DNA of 64,000 bases from the NCBI GenBank assembly GCA_958450365.1, contig CAUEEP010000074.1:310001-374000 (forward strand). Reading direction: 5' to 3'. Of the stretch, positions 20,206 to 30,907 are shown one piece after another; position 1 is the first letter of the stretch, and the number at the start of each line of letters is the position of its first letter. A program made the translations under genes and the position numbers. Under the pieces are notes generated by a model. That model made no database searches and was not told the DNA's origin. It saw only the letters and a program-made list of their open reading frames with translations. Source of the DNA: Mesorhabditis belari. Its lineage: Eukaryota; Nematoda; Chromadorea; Rhabditida; Rhabditidae.

Positions 20206-21388
20206 GTAAGATAATTTGATTTGTTTAAAATAAAGATTTTTGCAATTGGAAATCATTAAGAAAAATGCAGTGATTTTCCGGAGTATCAAATAAATATCAT
20301 CCGAGAATCCACTCATGTACCTGAGCTAACGAAACTCGTAATAATTGTTGATGCATCGTTTGTATTTTGATACTCAGAGAATGCCCAAGATGAGGAAGTT
20401 TGTATAAAAGAGTTACAATGACAATGACCCAACTAAAAGCTTAACTTCGAGACGATTTAAGTTACTCCGGTATTACTTAACAAATAAGTCGAACGTATTT
20501 TTAGTCTAAAGTATGACCTCGACACGAACTTGAATTTATTTAAAAGATCAACCTCATCCCAAAGACCCCGAGAAGTCCGAATAATGCAAGTGTCCGGGTA
20601 AAATTTGAATCGTTTATAAGAACAGAGCAATCAATTAAAGATTTGATCTAAGAATTGTTTAATTGTATTTTTAATGTAAACGAAGTTACCCTAATATTTT
20701 CGTGTATTTGATAAGGAATCACCAAATAATCAATGTAAAAGACGATTGTGAGCAACAAAAGAAATATGCTCGTATAAAAAAAACTAAAAAAATTAACATT
20801 CTTCAAAATTAATTTCTTCTCATACAGAAAATATTCGTCGAACTCGAATTTTCCATTCTGGAGACGATATAGCGAGACATCGAAGAAAAAAGTTATACGC
20901 ATGTAAAAGAAGATGAAAAATAGAGAGAAAAAAATGAATGTTCTAGAATTTGGAGTTAACAAGAAACACTAACCAGCTCATCTTACACCAAATATGAGAA
21001 TCTCCGTTTGACTGAAATTTATTGAACTTGCTGAAATGATGGTGACAGATGCGGTAATGACGGGGCGAGTGAAGGACAAATTAATCGTCATTGATAGGGA
21101 ACATAGCTAAAATGAGATGTTAAAGGGGGTAACAATCGAGGCTGACTCCAAGTGAGAAATTTTTATCGCCGATAACTATTATTTTGTTTTTTTTTGATGC
21201 TTTTTATACCAAAAAAGCAGAAACAAATCGGCTGATTGATTTCCTATTATATTCGGCAACATTTTGTTGATGAACATCTCCTGCTGCGGCAGACAGGTTT
21301 TGAACGTGTCAACTGGCAAGCCTCTCCCCTCACTGCCGGTTCATGGTTCAAATTAGAATCAACTCTTTTTTGGACTTTTCATTCGAGA

Positions 21389-21634
21389 TGAGTTCGAGCG
21401 AAGATAAAGTTATTGAAAATGATGAACTGACGTGCGTCATTGTTGAGTTAGCACAATTGGAAATTTTCCTGCAACTTTGCTATATTGGAAAATTCAAGTA
21501 GGCCGAAGTAAAGGAAAATCGAGAACAATCAATTGGGCAAGAAATGGAATTTGCCGTAGCAGCCGTAACTCGACGTTCATGTCCAAGCGGTCGAGACAGA
21601 AGTTTGAAGAAGGTACAGAAGCTTGGTTGGTAAA
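21389..21634 (+). pseudogene. Unrecognised ORF with one nonsense codon
   Basis: Starts MSSSEDKVIENDELTCVIVE and reads on through one in-frame TAG (about 21506) into AEVKENREQSIGQEMEFAVA before stopping. The composition is protein-like and there are no splice signals around the stop, so it may be a processed or captured gene fragment. It lies inside intron 1 of chemoreceptor copy B, on the other strand. No family recognised. Confidence 0.3.
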
Positions 21635-21939
21635 CCTTGCAATCACAGCCGCCGCTCAAGTCGCACAAATTCGCGACCCTAATTTGGCTTCCTTCTTTTA
21701 TGTTTTGAAGATGCCGTTCTTATCGAAAGGACATTTTCTTCGTTTTTCAAAACATTATATATGGCCTGTATCTATCAGATAACAGGAGTGTTTGATTTAG
21801 ATCGGAGATCCTGGATACGAATCACCATGATAGACTTAAAATAGGCTAGTTTCTCATTGGAAGCTTGGTAAATTATTATTGTCAATGCCCAATAAAATAT
21901 TTATGCTGTTCACCCAATTGAAACCAACAACCCTTTCAA

Positions 21940-22175
21940 CAACCCAACAGCGCCAGCTTGACAGTCTGAGACCACTCGACCAGACGTATAAAGGAGCTCC
22001 AGTAATTCCACTTTTTACAAGAAACGGTCCCACTAACCCTCAGAACTAATTTGATTTTTTAAAATTAGATAAATTTTACACATATAGCCAATTTTTCAGC
22101 CCAATCGGTTCAGCCGTTTTTCTAAAATAGCATAGCACACAGACACACAGGAATACTCTCTTTCTCTCTTTTATA
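21940..22175 (-). repeat. Dispersed repeat with tRNA-like A box (copy 1)
   Basis: Minus strand: starts TTATAAAAGAGAGAAAGAGA, contains AACGGCTGAACCGATTGG, then TGGTCGAGTGGTCTCAGAC, which matches a tRNA-Ser/Leu-type pol III A box. A counterpart lies in intron 1 of copy A (24350-24600, TGGTCGAGTGGTCTAAGAC). The B box is not convincing. Possibly a SINE or Helitron-related piece. Confidence 0.4.
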
Positions 22176-22689
22176 ATAAGTAACGATCAAAACGATCATT
22201 TAGCTTAGAATCAGCACAAAATGATCATTTACTTACAATGATCGCAACTTGAAGCATTCTGAGCGCTTTAATGTGATCTGGAGCTTTCACACAACTCAAT
22301 ATACCAATAGTGAGTGAGCAAATAAGGCCATCGATTGGGAGTGGAATTAAATAAAGAGTCTCGAGAATTGAATATTCTGACATTTGAGTCTGATAGTGGG
22401 AAAAGTGAGCCAAATGTGACTGTTTGTGAACCCAGGAAGTAGAGTGGGCGAATTGGAAATGAAAATGGAAACAGGTGTTTTTTGAGAGTGAGGCGACAGC
22501 TGTAAACTTTGAGAAATAGCTTTCAGCCTGTAATGAACATTTCCTTCTAAGACAGAACTTCTAAACTTTTTGGAAACTATTATTTTGAATGCATTTATCT
22601 ATAAACCCAGAGGACATAAATTTGGAAACTTTCAAAAACAACTCTAAATAATGATTTAACAAACCATTAAACTTCTAAATTACAGCAAA

Positions 22690-23178
22690 AACAAATAAAT
22701 CAATTCAATACTTTGTGGAAAATCCTTTAGAATCAAGAACACTCTGGCACCGCGCGCCCATCGCCTCGATCAAGTTGTCGATAGTTGTTGTTGGAATTTC
22801 CATCCATTTCTTAGCCAAAAGCTCGAATTTTTCGTCAAGATTATGGCTCTTAACGCCTTTACAGCTTATCTCCAGAACTTTCCATAGATGTTCAATAGAG
22901 TTTAAATCAGGACTCTGGCGCGGCCATTCCATGAGACTAATTCCTTTCTTCTGAAACCAGTCCTTTACGAGCCGCGAAGTATGTTTCGGATCATTGTCTT
23001 GTTGGAAAACAAAGTTGGAAGACATTAACTGGAGGCCATTTTGAAGCATATAGTTCGATGGAATGTTCAAGTGAGCAGGTTTGTCCATAATTTCATCAAT
23101 GCGTTTTAACGGGATCGTTCTGTAAGCTGAAAAGCCGCGCCATACAAGAACACTATCACCGCCGTACTTCAAAGTCAT
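22690..23178 (-). pseudogene. Tc1 transposase, C-terminal fragment
   Basis: The 157-residue frame carries FVFQQDNDPKHTS (second catalytic Asp) and WPRQSPDLNSIEHLW (third Asp), then the usual C-terminus to a stop. The first catalytic Asp, the DNA-binding domains and both TIRs are missing. It borders a tyrosine-kinase fragment at 23180, in the spacer between the two inverted chemoreceptor copies. Confidence 0.85.
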
Positions 23179-23214
23179 TCAAAGTAGAAAACGCATTAAG
23201 AATAGCATCGGACT

Positions 23215-23815
23215 GTCCTCATCAGTTTCATTTTAGAAAAGAGTTTATCGATGAAATCAAATCCATGAAACAGCTAGAGTATCATCCACATATTTGGTCA
23301 TTGATTGGCCGTTCTACAGCTCCAAGCTCAGGATACCCATGGATTCTGTGAAATCTGTGAGCTTGGAGATCTCTTGACCCTGGTCAGATTTCTCGGTGTC
23401 GATTAAAAAAAATGTCGTGAGTTGAACAAACAAGAAATCTATCTAATTAACAAATTTTAGAAATCAGTTCCAGAATTCAATGATTTAGTGCCAATCGCCT
23501 GGCAAATCAGTGATGCTTTGGTTTGTGCAATTTTAAAGACAAAACTATTCCGACATTTCTATCTGGAAAGAACATCATTCACCGGGATGTTGCAGCAAGA
23601 AATGTTTTGATTACAAAGAATAAAATGGTAAAAGTAAGGCAAAGAATGGCCTTTCTAAATCATTGAAGATCTAGCTCTCAGATTTTGGTCTCTGTGGTTT
23701 CAATAAAGAGCTTTTCTATCATTCAAGGGGTGGAAAGTTGCCGATAAAATGGATGGCTGCGGAATCGATTGAAGTCGCTCAGTTTTCTACAAGCGATATG
23801 TTAGTGATTCTTTGC
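23215..23815 (+). pseudogene. Receptor tyrosine kinase fragment (KIN-16-like)
   Basis: Several exons of a tyrosine kinase catalytic domain in order. They are EFIDEIKSMKQLEYHPHI (alpha-C region), then after a frameshift CEICELGDLLTLVRFL (hinge), PIAWQISDAL, NIIHRDVAARNVLIT (catalytic loop with D and N) and, across a small intron, LSDFGLCGFNKELF then GGKLPIKWMAAESIE (DFG and activation-segment end). The HRDVAARN and KLPIKWMA motifs are specific to tyrosine kinases. The glycine loop, the VAIK lysine region, the C-lobe after WMAAES and any receptor part are missing, and the frame breaks around 23350. A gene fragment without function. Confidence 0.8.
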
Positions 23816-24152
23816 TTAAAAAATTTGTTAAATTCATAACTTTAAATGACTTTAAAATTCGTTTCAGACTAGTTTTATCAATGCTTTCCATGATTGTATT
23901 GTAAAAGGAAGCAAAAGAGTTTCCAAATTATCTAATTTATTTAGACTTTATTTAGAAATTTAGACTTTCATGGTAAGGTTTCACAAATGTTCATTACAGG
24001 CTGAAAACTATTTCTTAAAGTTTAAAGCTGATTCCTAAAACATAAAAAAATCAAAAAACACCTGTTTCCATTTTTATTTCCAACTCGTCGACTCTACTTT
24101 CTGGGTTTACAAACAGTCACATTTGATTAACTTTTCCCACTATCAGACTCAA

Positions 24153-26425
24153 ATGTCGGAATATTCAATTCTCGAAACTCTTTATTTAATTCCACTTTCA
24201 ATCGATGGCCTTATTTGCTCACTCACTATTGGTATATTCAGTTGTGTGAAAGCTCCAGATCAGATTAAAACGTTCAGAATACTTCAAATTGTGATCATTG
24301 TAAGTAAATGATAATTTTGTGTTGATTCTAAGCTAAATGATCGTCTTGATCGTTACTTATTATAAGAGAGCGAGAGTATATCTGTGTGTCTATCTGTTAT
24401 GAAATTTTAGAAAAAACGGCTGAATCGATTTGACTGAAAGTTTGGCTCTATGTGTAAAATTTTATCTAATTTTGAAAAATCGAGTTAGTTCTAAGAGTTA
24501 GTGGGACCGTTTTTTGTAAAAAGTGGAATTATTGAAGCTCCTTGATACGCGTGGTCGAGTGGTCTAAGACTGTAAATCTGCTGTGATTGCAATATGGCAG
24601 GAAAACAATCCGGCGATTTGTTTCTGCTCTTTTTGCTCTAAAGAGCATCAAATAAGAACAAAATAATAGTTATCGGCGATAAAAATTTCTCACTTGGAAT
24701 CAGCCTCGATTGTTACCCCCTTTAACATATCCTTTTAGATATGTTCCCTATCAATGACGATTACTTTGTCCTTCACTCGCCCCGTCTTTATCCCAACTTT
24801 CACTCTCATTTCAGCAAGTTCAATAAATTTCAGTCAAACGGAGCTTATCATATTTGTTGTAAGTTTAGAGGCTTATTGTTTCTTGTTAACTGCAAATTCT
24901 AGCACATCTACGCTTTTCTGACTTTCTTTCATCTTCTTTTACATGTGTATAACTTTTATCTTCGATGTCTCGCTATATCGTCTCCAGAATGGGAAATTCG
25001 AGTTCGACGAATACTTTCTGTATAAAAAGAAATCAATTTTGAAAAATGTTAATTTTTTTAGTTTTTCTACACGAGCGTATCTCTTTTGGTGCTCACAATC
25101 GTCTTTTACATTGATTATTTGGTGATTCCTTATCAAATACACGAAAATAATAGGGTAACTTTACATTAAAGATTTTTAGAGAAAAGTACAATTAAACAAT
25201 TCTTAGATCAAATCTTCAATTGATTTTTCGGTTCTTATAAAGGAGTCAAATTTTCCCCTGACACTTGCATTAATCGGATTTTCCGTGGTCTTTGCGATGA
25301 GGTTGATCTTTTACCTAAATTAAACTCCGTGTCGAGCTCATACTCTGTTATTTGTTAAGTAATACTGGAGTAACTTAAATCGTCTCAACGCTTTTAGTTG
25401 GGTCATTGTTCTTGTAACTCTTTTATACAAACTTCCTCATCTCGGGCCTCCTCTGGGTATCAAAATACTAACGATGCATCAACAATTATTACGAGTCTCG
25501 TTAATTCAGGTACATGAGTGGATTCTCGGATGATATTTATTAGGTACTCCGGAAAATCACTGCATTTTTCTTAATGATTTCCAATTGCAAAAATATTTAT
25601 TTTAAAAAAATCAGATTAATCAAAATAACAACCGTTAGAATCAATACGCTTCTTACTAGGGAATTTTGTCAAGTCAAGATCGAGTTTTCACATGAGCCTT
25701 GGCCCATCTGATAGACTTTTCATCAAGGATTCTGAATCTCTGCTTTAAGTTTTTTTCGAAACACTTCTGTAGCCAGAAGGCAGAAGGCAGAACATAACAA
25801 GTAATGAGTAAAGCTTGTAAATCAGCCGAAAAAAAGCCAAATTCTGTATGCCAAATAGCTCGTGTTACAGAAGCGTTCCGGTAAACCTAAAAGCATATTC
25901 AGAACCCCCGATGAAAACTCTATCAGAAGGACAAGGCTCATTGGGAAACTCGATCTTGACTTGACAAAATTCCCTACCTAAAATCTCACTTAAACTAATT
26001 GTAAAAACGTATCATTAAAAATATCTAGATAATCTTTTTGGGGACAATATCTCTTCTACCTTGGCCTATAATAGTTTTATCGCCACTTGTTCAAGATAAG
26101 CAAACAAGTAAGTATTTAAAACTCCTATTTATACGGTTTCCTTTTCAGAAAACATTTTATCCAATGCAATAATGATAACCACTTTGCATTCGTCCGGGAA
26201 TTGTCTCATCATTCTTTTTGTGACAAAATACTATCGAAATCTTTTCATTAAACTTTATCAGGTAAGTGAATAGAAAAAGAATGAGACATTGACAACAAGA
26301 TGATTAGATTATTTCGTTTTCAGCGTCTCAAAAAACGATTCATATCACGAATTGGAGATTCCACGGCGTTTAAAGCACAACAACGAAAGCCTTATGTCAT
26401 TCGACCTGGGAAAAAACGAAAATAA
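24153..26425 (+). CDS. 7TM chemoreceptor copy A, intact
   Basis: Nine exons join with consistent phases into about 325 residues: 24153-24299, 24739-24858, 24903-25019, 25062-25154, 25207-25301, 25398-25509, 26029-26107, 26149-26261 and 26324-26425. The product has seven hydrophobic segments, from MSEYSILETLYLIPLSIDG (TM1) through LRCLAISSPEWEIRVRRI (end of TM3/loop 2) and LTMHQQLLRVSLIQ (before TM6) to NAIMITTLHSSGNCLIILF (TM7). It then has a basic tail ending VIRPGKKRK. The MHQQLLRVSLIQ and TM7 patterns are those of the Str/Srh/Sri/Srd group of nematode serpentine receptors, which sense odours in chemosensory neurons; I cannot fix the subfamily. No signal peptide, as expected. Intron 6 holds the long-TIR MITE and a mariner C-terminal scrap. 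Decayed copies are at 15.8, 19.6-22.4 and 60.9-62.9 kb. Confidence 0.8.
24320..24620 (+). repeat. Dispersed repeat with tRNA-like A box (copy 2)
   Basis: The counterpart of 21940-22175, in the same intron of the paralogous receptor, with a TTATTATAAGAGAGCGAGAG start, ACGGCTGAATCGATTTGACT and TGGTCGAGTGGTCTAAGAC. Confidence 0.4.
25657..25976. mobile_element. Long-TIR MITE (copy 3, largest)
   Basis: Ends TAGGGAATTTTGTCAAGTCA and the reverse complement, 320 bp. The centre is about 150 bp longer than in the other copies and includes AGAAGGCAGAAGGCAGAAC, suggesting an insertion inside the MITE. Lies in intron 6 of the intact chemoreceptor. Confidence 0.7.
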
Positions 26426-26560
26426 CAAGTCTTTTGTGCTTGCTGAAATTGCAGTTCAATGGATAGTTTGCTGGGATGTAGCCACTAAAAACCTTTTTAA
26501 AAGAATGTTCTTAATTCTTTTTCTAGAAGTTTCTTTGTTTTGAGAAACGAAATCCTTTAC

Positions 26561-26815
26561 TTAATTCTGGGTTTTGTTTGAGTGGCAAATGGTGATGTTG
26601 GAACCTTCGCTGCTGGGGCAGTGCAATTGCAATTTAGATCTAAAGCATTTTGATATTCTTTGGAGGAACAAAACAGAACAAAAACTCACAAGAATCATAA
26701 TAATAGTCGAGACTGACGGTGCATTTTTTGGTGGGAACAGTGAGAACCGGCGCAAAGACTCCATGGCTTTTCACAGTCACGATATCAGCTCCTCGTTGGA
26801 TCTGAATAAAAAATT
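26561..26815 (-). pseudogene. Fragment of an unknown Cys-containing protein
   Basis: On the minus strand, after a TTATTCAG acceptor, IQRGADIVTVKSHGVFAPVL leads to KKCTVSLDYYYDSCE. After a one-base frame change the sequence continues EYQNALDLNCNCTAPAAK to a stop (TKPRIK). Looks like the C-terminal part of an extracellular protein, with C-N-C pairs. No intron of acceptable length explains the frame change, so I treat it as a relic. Confidence 0.3.
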
Positions 26816-26879
26816 ATTTACATTAGTATTATGCTTTACATTTTGAAATTAATTAAATGCCTATCTAATCCATATCTTC

Positions 26880-26980
26880 ATATCCACCTATATATAAAGC
26901 AAAAGAGACGTCTTTCCGTCTGTCCGTCTGTGCGCAGCCATTGACACAAAAGGGGCGGGGCTTAGACTCCAAACATGAAT
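26880..26980. repeat. GTCTGTCCGTCTGT-type dispersed repeat
   Basis: TATATAAAGCAAAAGAGACG, then TCCGTCTGTCCGTCTGTGCG and AAAGGGGCGGGGCTTAG. The same unit is found at 27580-27647, continued at 30533-30550 after the large transposon. Such starts are seen in several dispersed invertebrate repeats; I cannot name the class. Confidence 0.55.
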
Positions 26981-27647
26981 CCCCATCCAACATCGGCCCA
27001 ATGAGCCATAATCGGCCATTGTGCCAGGATTCCTTCAGGGAAGAAAATAAAAGCATGACTAATTACATGAAGGTGCTGAAATTATGGCTTTAACTTTCAA
27101 CTTTCAAATCATTTCAACTTTAACCTTTGAAACATTCAAACTTAACATGAACTAGTACAACTTAAAAACTATTTTAATATCTACTATATATATGTGGTAG
27201 CCGATTATCAATTTCAGCCGAAAAGTTTTCTCTTGAACAAACAGTTTTTTGCTCTAATTTTTTTTCTTTTTATCAAATCTTGCTAATTTTAAAAATTTAA
27301 CATAATTATCAATGATTCTGCGTTGAATGGTACTCAATACTTGATGGCTGGACCCACTCATTCAGAAGCGGCTGAAATTCATAATCGGCTACGGGGGTCC
27401 CGCCGATTTTGAATGAAACGTTGTAGCGCCGGCAATTTTTAACCTAAACTCACAAATTTGGTACCAATCGACGCAGAATTTAATTCGCTACAAGATGAAA
27501 TAATATTGTTCTCATATATTAAAGGGTTGCTCTACTAGAAAGATTTGCCAAAAAATTTCATTCATAATCGGCTACGACATATAAAGCAGAAAAGACGTCT
27601 GTCCGTCTCTCCGTCTGTGCGCAGCCATTGGCAAAAAGGGGCGGGGC

Positions 27648-30532
27648 ACATCCGCGCGAAAATGCGATCGCCGTTAAACTTGCTCACGGTAAGTGCTATT
27701 CGATGCGAAAAAATGTCCTGAATTCAAATTTGGAAGAATTTTTCGAATCCGTCTGACAGATTTTTTTTAAATCGAAAAAAATCGAAAAAATCGCTATTTT
27801 TCCATATAAACGCCAAAATGGCCTCTCTTTTACAGGCTGGTTCTCGGCGAAAAGGAAATTTTGGTGAGCGTCATATACCAAACTTTATGCTCAAGGGTCT
27901 TGTGCACATTTTGACACCAAAACGAGATCAATTGGGTGAATTTGTGAAAAGTTGATGCCTTTTGAACGCAAAAGTAGCGTTTTTCAACTTTCTGCGCGCT
28001 AAAGCGTGGGTAAACTACCGTAACCATTACAAAAAAAAACAAAATTATAAAACAAACAAATGTGTTTTCAATTTCTTCAATTCTTTTTGTTTTTCTTTCA
28101 ATTCAATTCAATCCTTCAATCAAAATTTTGGCTCCTTTTTTATCGTTTACATAATTTTGATTTCAACGAATGATTTGTGTTTTACAGGTAGAAGGCGTCA
28201 GTCGATAACAGGCACGTCAAAAAACAGCTCTGCTCAAATTCACAATGAGGATTTTATTAGGTTATGTTTTTACAGTATTTATAGTTTAAGTGTGCAAATT
28301 TAGATATGTTTGGTCAAATGTTTAAATATGTCTTCGAAAAAGATGTTAGCTATTGCAGGTTGGTTGGCTTTTTTGTATTTTGCTGATATTTACGTCTAAC
28401 TCTTTATTTTAAATTTAACAGTAATCTATGATCTTATAAGCACTAATAAAAACAAGGCAATAACCATAAAATTTTAACAACATTTAAGACAGAAAACCCG
28501 CATCGAATAGCAGAACATTGATGGAATGTGTTTGTGCAGCATGACGTAAAATGTCTGTTTTATTTCCTCGCTTGATTCTTTTACATAATTGCCAAAAAAT
28601 TGAATGTAGCGATTCTAGGCCCTCTTCTGCCATGTTTCCCCAACATTCATTGTCTTCCAGAAACTCTTTCAGGTGATTTATGACTACATGGGATTTGACT
28701 GAACGCGTTCCAATTTCTAGGGCTTCCATGGAAGTTAGCAAATCTCCGCTTTCTTCGATAATATTTTTGCGCTCATCGGGCAGCAATTTTGGCTTGGTTG
28801 TAGTGGAAACCTCGCAAAATTTGTTGAATTGATCCAAACAACTACATAGAAATCTGTATCTACGTGACGTGTACAACTTTCGATATTCGGCGCGATGTAG
28901 ACAAAGCTTTTTCAGCTTAGGACCATTCAAGTCATCGGATTTGAAGGACTTTTCGAAACCAAGTCGAGTTGACAGATCTTCAAAATTTTTCTTAGCTGTC
29001 GCATTGATATCCATCTCGTCTTTCATAGCTTTAAAAATCAAGTTCCCAAAACCAAGTTTCAGATGCAGAATCGGTGGCACGCATTGTCTAGGCTCAATTT
29101 TCCAAACGTATGAGCGAAGCACTCCTTTTCGACTGTCAGAATCGGGAGCAACAAGACAGGCATCCAATGACTTCAAGGTTCTTTTGGAATAGGTATTTCG
29201 ATCGAGAGGATACTTCTGTCCAGGTACTTTTCTCTTCTTATCTGCTCGAAATTCGCACCAAACACATGGGAATGATGAAGCGTTTGAAAGGCCATATGCT
29301 GATGCCAAAAAATTTAAATCTCCACCCAAAAAAATCTGCAAACCTAGTGGCAATAATTCGTCATAAATTGTATTAAGTTTTTGCAAGTTTTGGTTGTTGT
29401 CATATCCGAACCAAACAGCTATAATAAACTGATTGTAGCAGGATTGTGGTTTTTCAGCTTTGTCCGGGAGCATCAAAGTCAACTCAGTATCAGCTCCTTT
29501 GTCACACATTAGCACTATCCTTTTCTTTTCACTGTCTTCTACGCGAGAAAGCCTGAATTGAACAGCTTGAAGCACATTCTTTAATTTGATAATCCCTCCA
29601 GTGAACACATATTCAACGTTAGACCGAAAGCTCTTCTTTAACTCTTGCAGACGATACTCACTTGGAAAAATTCCTGTGGCCTTTCCATATGCTCTGTGTG
29701 CATCTCTCGTCACTTTAGATTTAGCAAAAAGTGCCAATGTTTGAATTGGAGAAATAGGCGATATGATTGCCAAACCATGCTGCGAAGACAGATTTCTTTG
29801 GAAATATCGTTTACGAATGTTGTTGGCGATATGAAGAGGTAAAGCTTGTCGAGCATGAGCTGATCGCTTCATTTGTTGCTTGAGAGTCTTGACCAATCTC
29901 ACTTTTCGCATTTTTTCCTTGTTGAACTTTCGATTGCTTTCTGCTGATATCCTGATTCGATAGGCTTCTTTCCCCATTTTACGTTTCTTGTTGATTTGAG
30001 GCATTTCTCTACCTGTAAAATACAAATCATTAGTTGGAAACAAAATTATGTAAACAATAAAAAAAGAGCAAATGTTTTGATCAGAAGTGAAGAAATTGAA
30101 AACACATTTGTTTGTTTTATAATTTTGTTTTTTTTTTGTAATGGTTACGGTAGTTTACCCACGCTTTAGCGCGCAGAAAGTTGAAAAACGCTACTTTTGC
30201 GTTCAAAAGGCATCAACTTTTCACAAATTCACCCAATTGATCTCGTTTTGGTGTCAAAATGTGCACAAGACCCTTGAGCATAAAGTTTGGTATATGACGC
30301 TCACCAAAATTTCCTTTTCGCCGAGAACCAGCCTGTAAAAGAGAGGCCATTTTGGCGTTTATATGGAAAAATAGCGATTTTTTCGATTTTTTTTCGATTT
30401 AAAAAAAATCTGTCAGACGGATTCGAAAAATTCTTCCAAATTTGAATTCAGGACATTTTTTCGCATCGAATAGCACTTACCGTGAGCAAGTTTAACGGCG
30501 ATCGCATTTTTCGCCTTATTTCGCGCGGACGT
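27648..30532 (-). mobile_element. 2.9-kb DNA transposon with long TIRs
   Basis: The two ends, ACATCCGCGCGAAA... and ACGTCCGCGCGAAA..., are almost identical inverted repeats over about 435 bp and remain recognisably homologous for about 100 bp more (to about 28190 and 30005). The 7-bp sequence GCGGGGC flanks both sides (27641-27647 and 30533-30539) and looks like a target-site duplication. The element sits inside a copy of the GTCTGTCCG repeat. Each TIR holds a splice donor (ACG|GTAAGTGC), an acceptor (CTTTTACAG|GCTGG) and a second acceptor (TTTTACAG|GTAGA), so both ends could supply a spliced 5' leader. A single large ORF lies between them. The very high arm identity suggests a young element. 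Confidence 0.85.
28484..30004 (-). CDS. Transposase of unassigned family, 506 residues
   Basis: A single uninterrupted frame from MPQINKKRKMGKEAYRIRIS (basic N-terminus) to a stop at 28484; the longer open frame to 30043 begins with TTG, and the first ATG follows a TTTTACAG acceptor. Possible catalytic acidic residues are D in LMCDKGADTEL (about residue 190), D in LGGDLNFLASAYGL (about 245) followed by a zinc-ribbon-like FPCVWCEF, and E in NMAEEGLESLHSIF near the C-terminus. This order (D, D, then an E in an E.GxExxH setting) fits an RNase H-like transposase, but the assignment is inference. I have seen the GGD.xFL...PC.WC layout in uncharacterised invertebrate proteins but cannot name the superfamily. 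It presumably cuts and inserts the surrounding element. Confidence 0.7.
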   Translation of the reverse strand: MPQINKKRKMGKEAYRIRISAESNRKFNKEKMRKVRLVKTLKQQMKRSAHARQALPLHIANNIRKRYFQRNLSSQHGLAIISPISPIQTLALFAKSKVTRDAHRAYGKATGIFPSEYRLQELKKSFRSNVEYVFTGGIIKLKNVLQAVQFRLSRVEDSEKKRIVLMCDKGADTELTLMLPDKAEKPQSCYNQFIIAVWFGYDNNQNLQKLNTIYDELLPLGLQIFLGGDLNFLASAYGLSNASSFPCVWCEFRADKKRKVPGQKYPLDRNTYSKRTLKSLDACLVAPDSDSRKGVLRSYVWKIEPRQCVPPILHLKLGFGNLIFKAMKDEMDINATAKKNFEDLSTRLGFEKSFKSDDLNGPKLKKLCLHRAEYRKLYTSRRYRFLCSCLDQFNKFCEVSTTTKPKLLPDERKNIIEESGDLLTSMEALEIGTRSVKSHVVINHLKEFLEDNECWGNMAEEGLESLHSIFWQLCKRIKRGNKTDILRHAAQTHSINVLLFDAGFLS

Positions 30533-30907
30533 GCGGGGCTTAGATTGCGTGGAAAAGGTGGACCTCCCCAGTGGAAAACGCGAACTTTAGTGAGCGTTTT
30601 CCGCTGATGTAGTGATAAATTAACATAAAGTGAATTCCAGTGCTTTGCTTTTTTAGCAAAAATTAATTGAAATTTCCAAGATTGAGGAATTTCTAAAAGA
30701 AAATTACCTTATTCGACAAATTAGTTTCAAGCAGGCGCTTTCTAGAAAAACTCGTGATGAAACTATACACTCTCCACATTTCAACTCACAAAAATGTTTT
30801 GTCCAATCAACGATCAATTTAATATAGTCTCTTTATTATATAAAATATCTTTTGGAACCGTCGCCACTTTTTTTATTGTCACTATTTCAGCATTAAACGC
30901 TTATGTT

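Larger units (their letters stand above)
19627..22383 (-). pseudogene. 7TM chemoreceptor copy B (decayed)
   Basis: A minus-strand homologue of the intact receptor at 24.15 kb. Exons recognised: 22237-22383 (MSEYSILETLYLIPLPIDG, TM1), 20987-21106 (LCSLSMTINLSFTRPVI), about 20838-20954 (LRCLAISSPEWKIRVRRIF), 20700-20795 (TM4), then TM5-TM7 exons down to the stop at 19627. The TM4 exon has one extra T in a run of eight directly after the splice site, which shifts the frame, so this copy probably makes no full receptor. Intron 1 has grown to over 1.1 kb and contains an insert (21240-21950). Intron 6 holds the long-TIR MITE at 20038-20205. A sequencing error in the T-run cannot be excluded. Confidence 0.7.

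Noticed and set aside
24545..24600. tRNA-Ser gene
   Set aside because: Only an A-box-like stretch; no B box, no closing acceptor or T stem.
27962..28303. 113-residue ORF as a second transposon gene
   Set aside because: Mostly TIR sequence with low-complexity Phe/Ser/Asn; kept only as a possible transcript, not as a gene.
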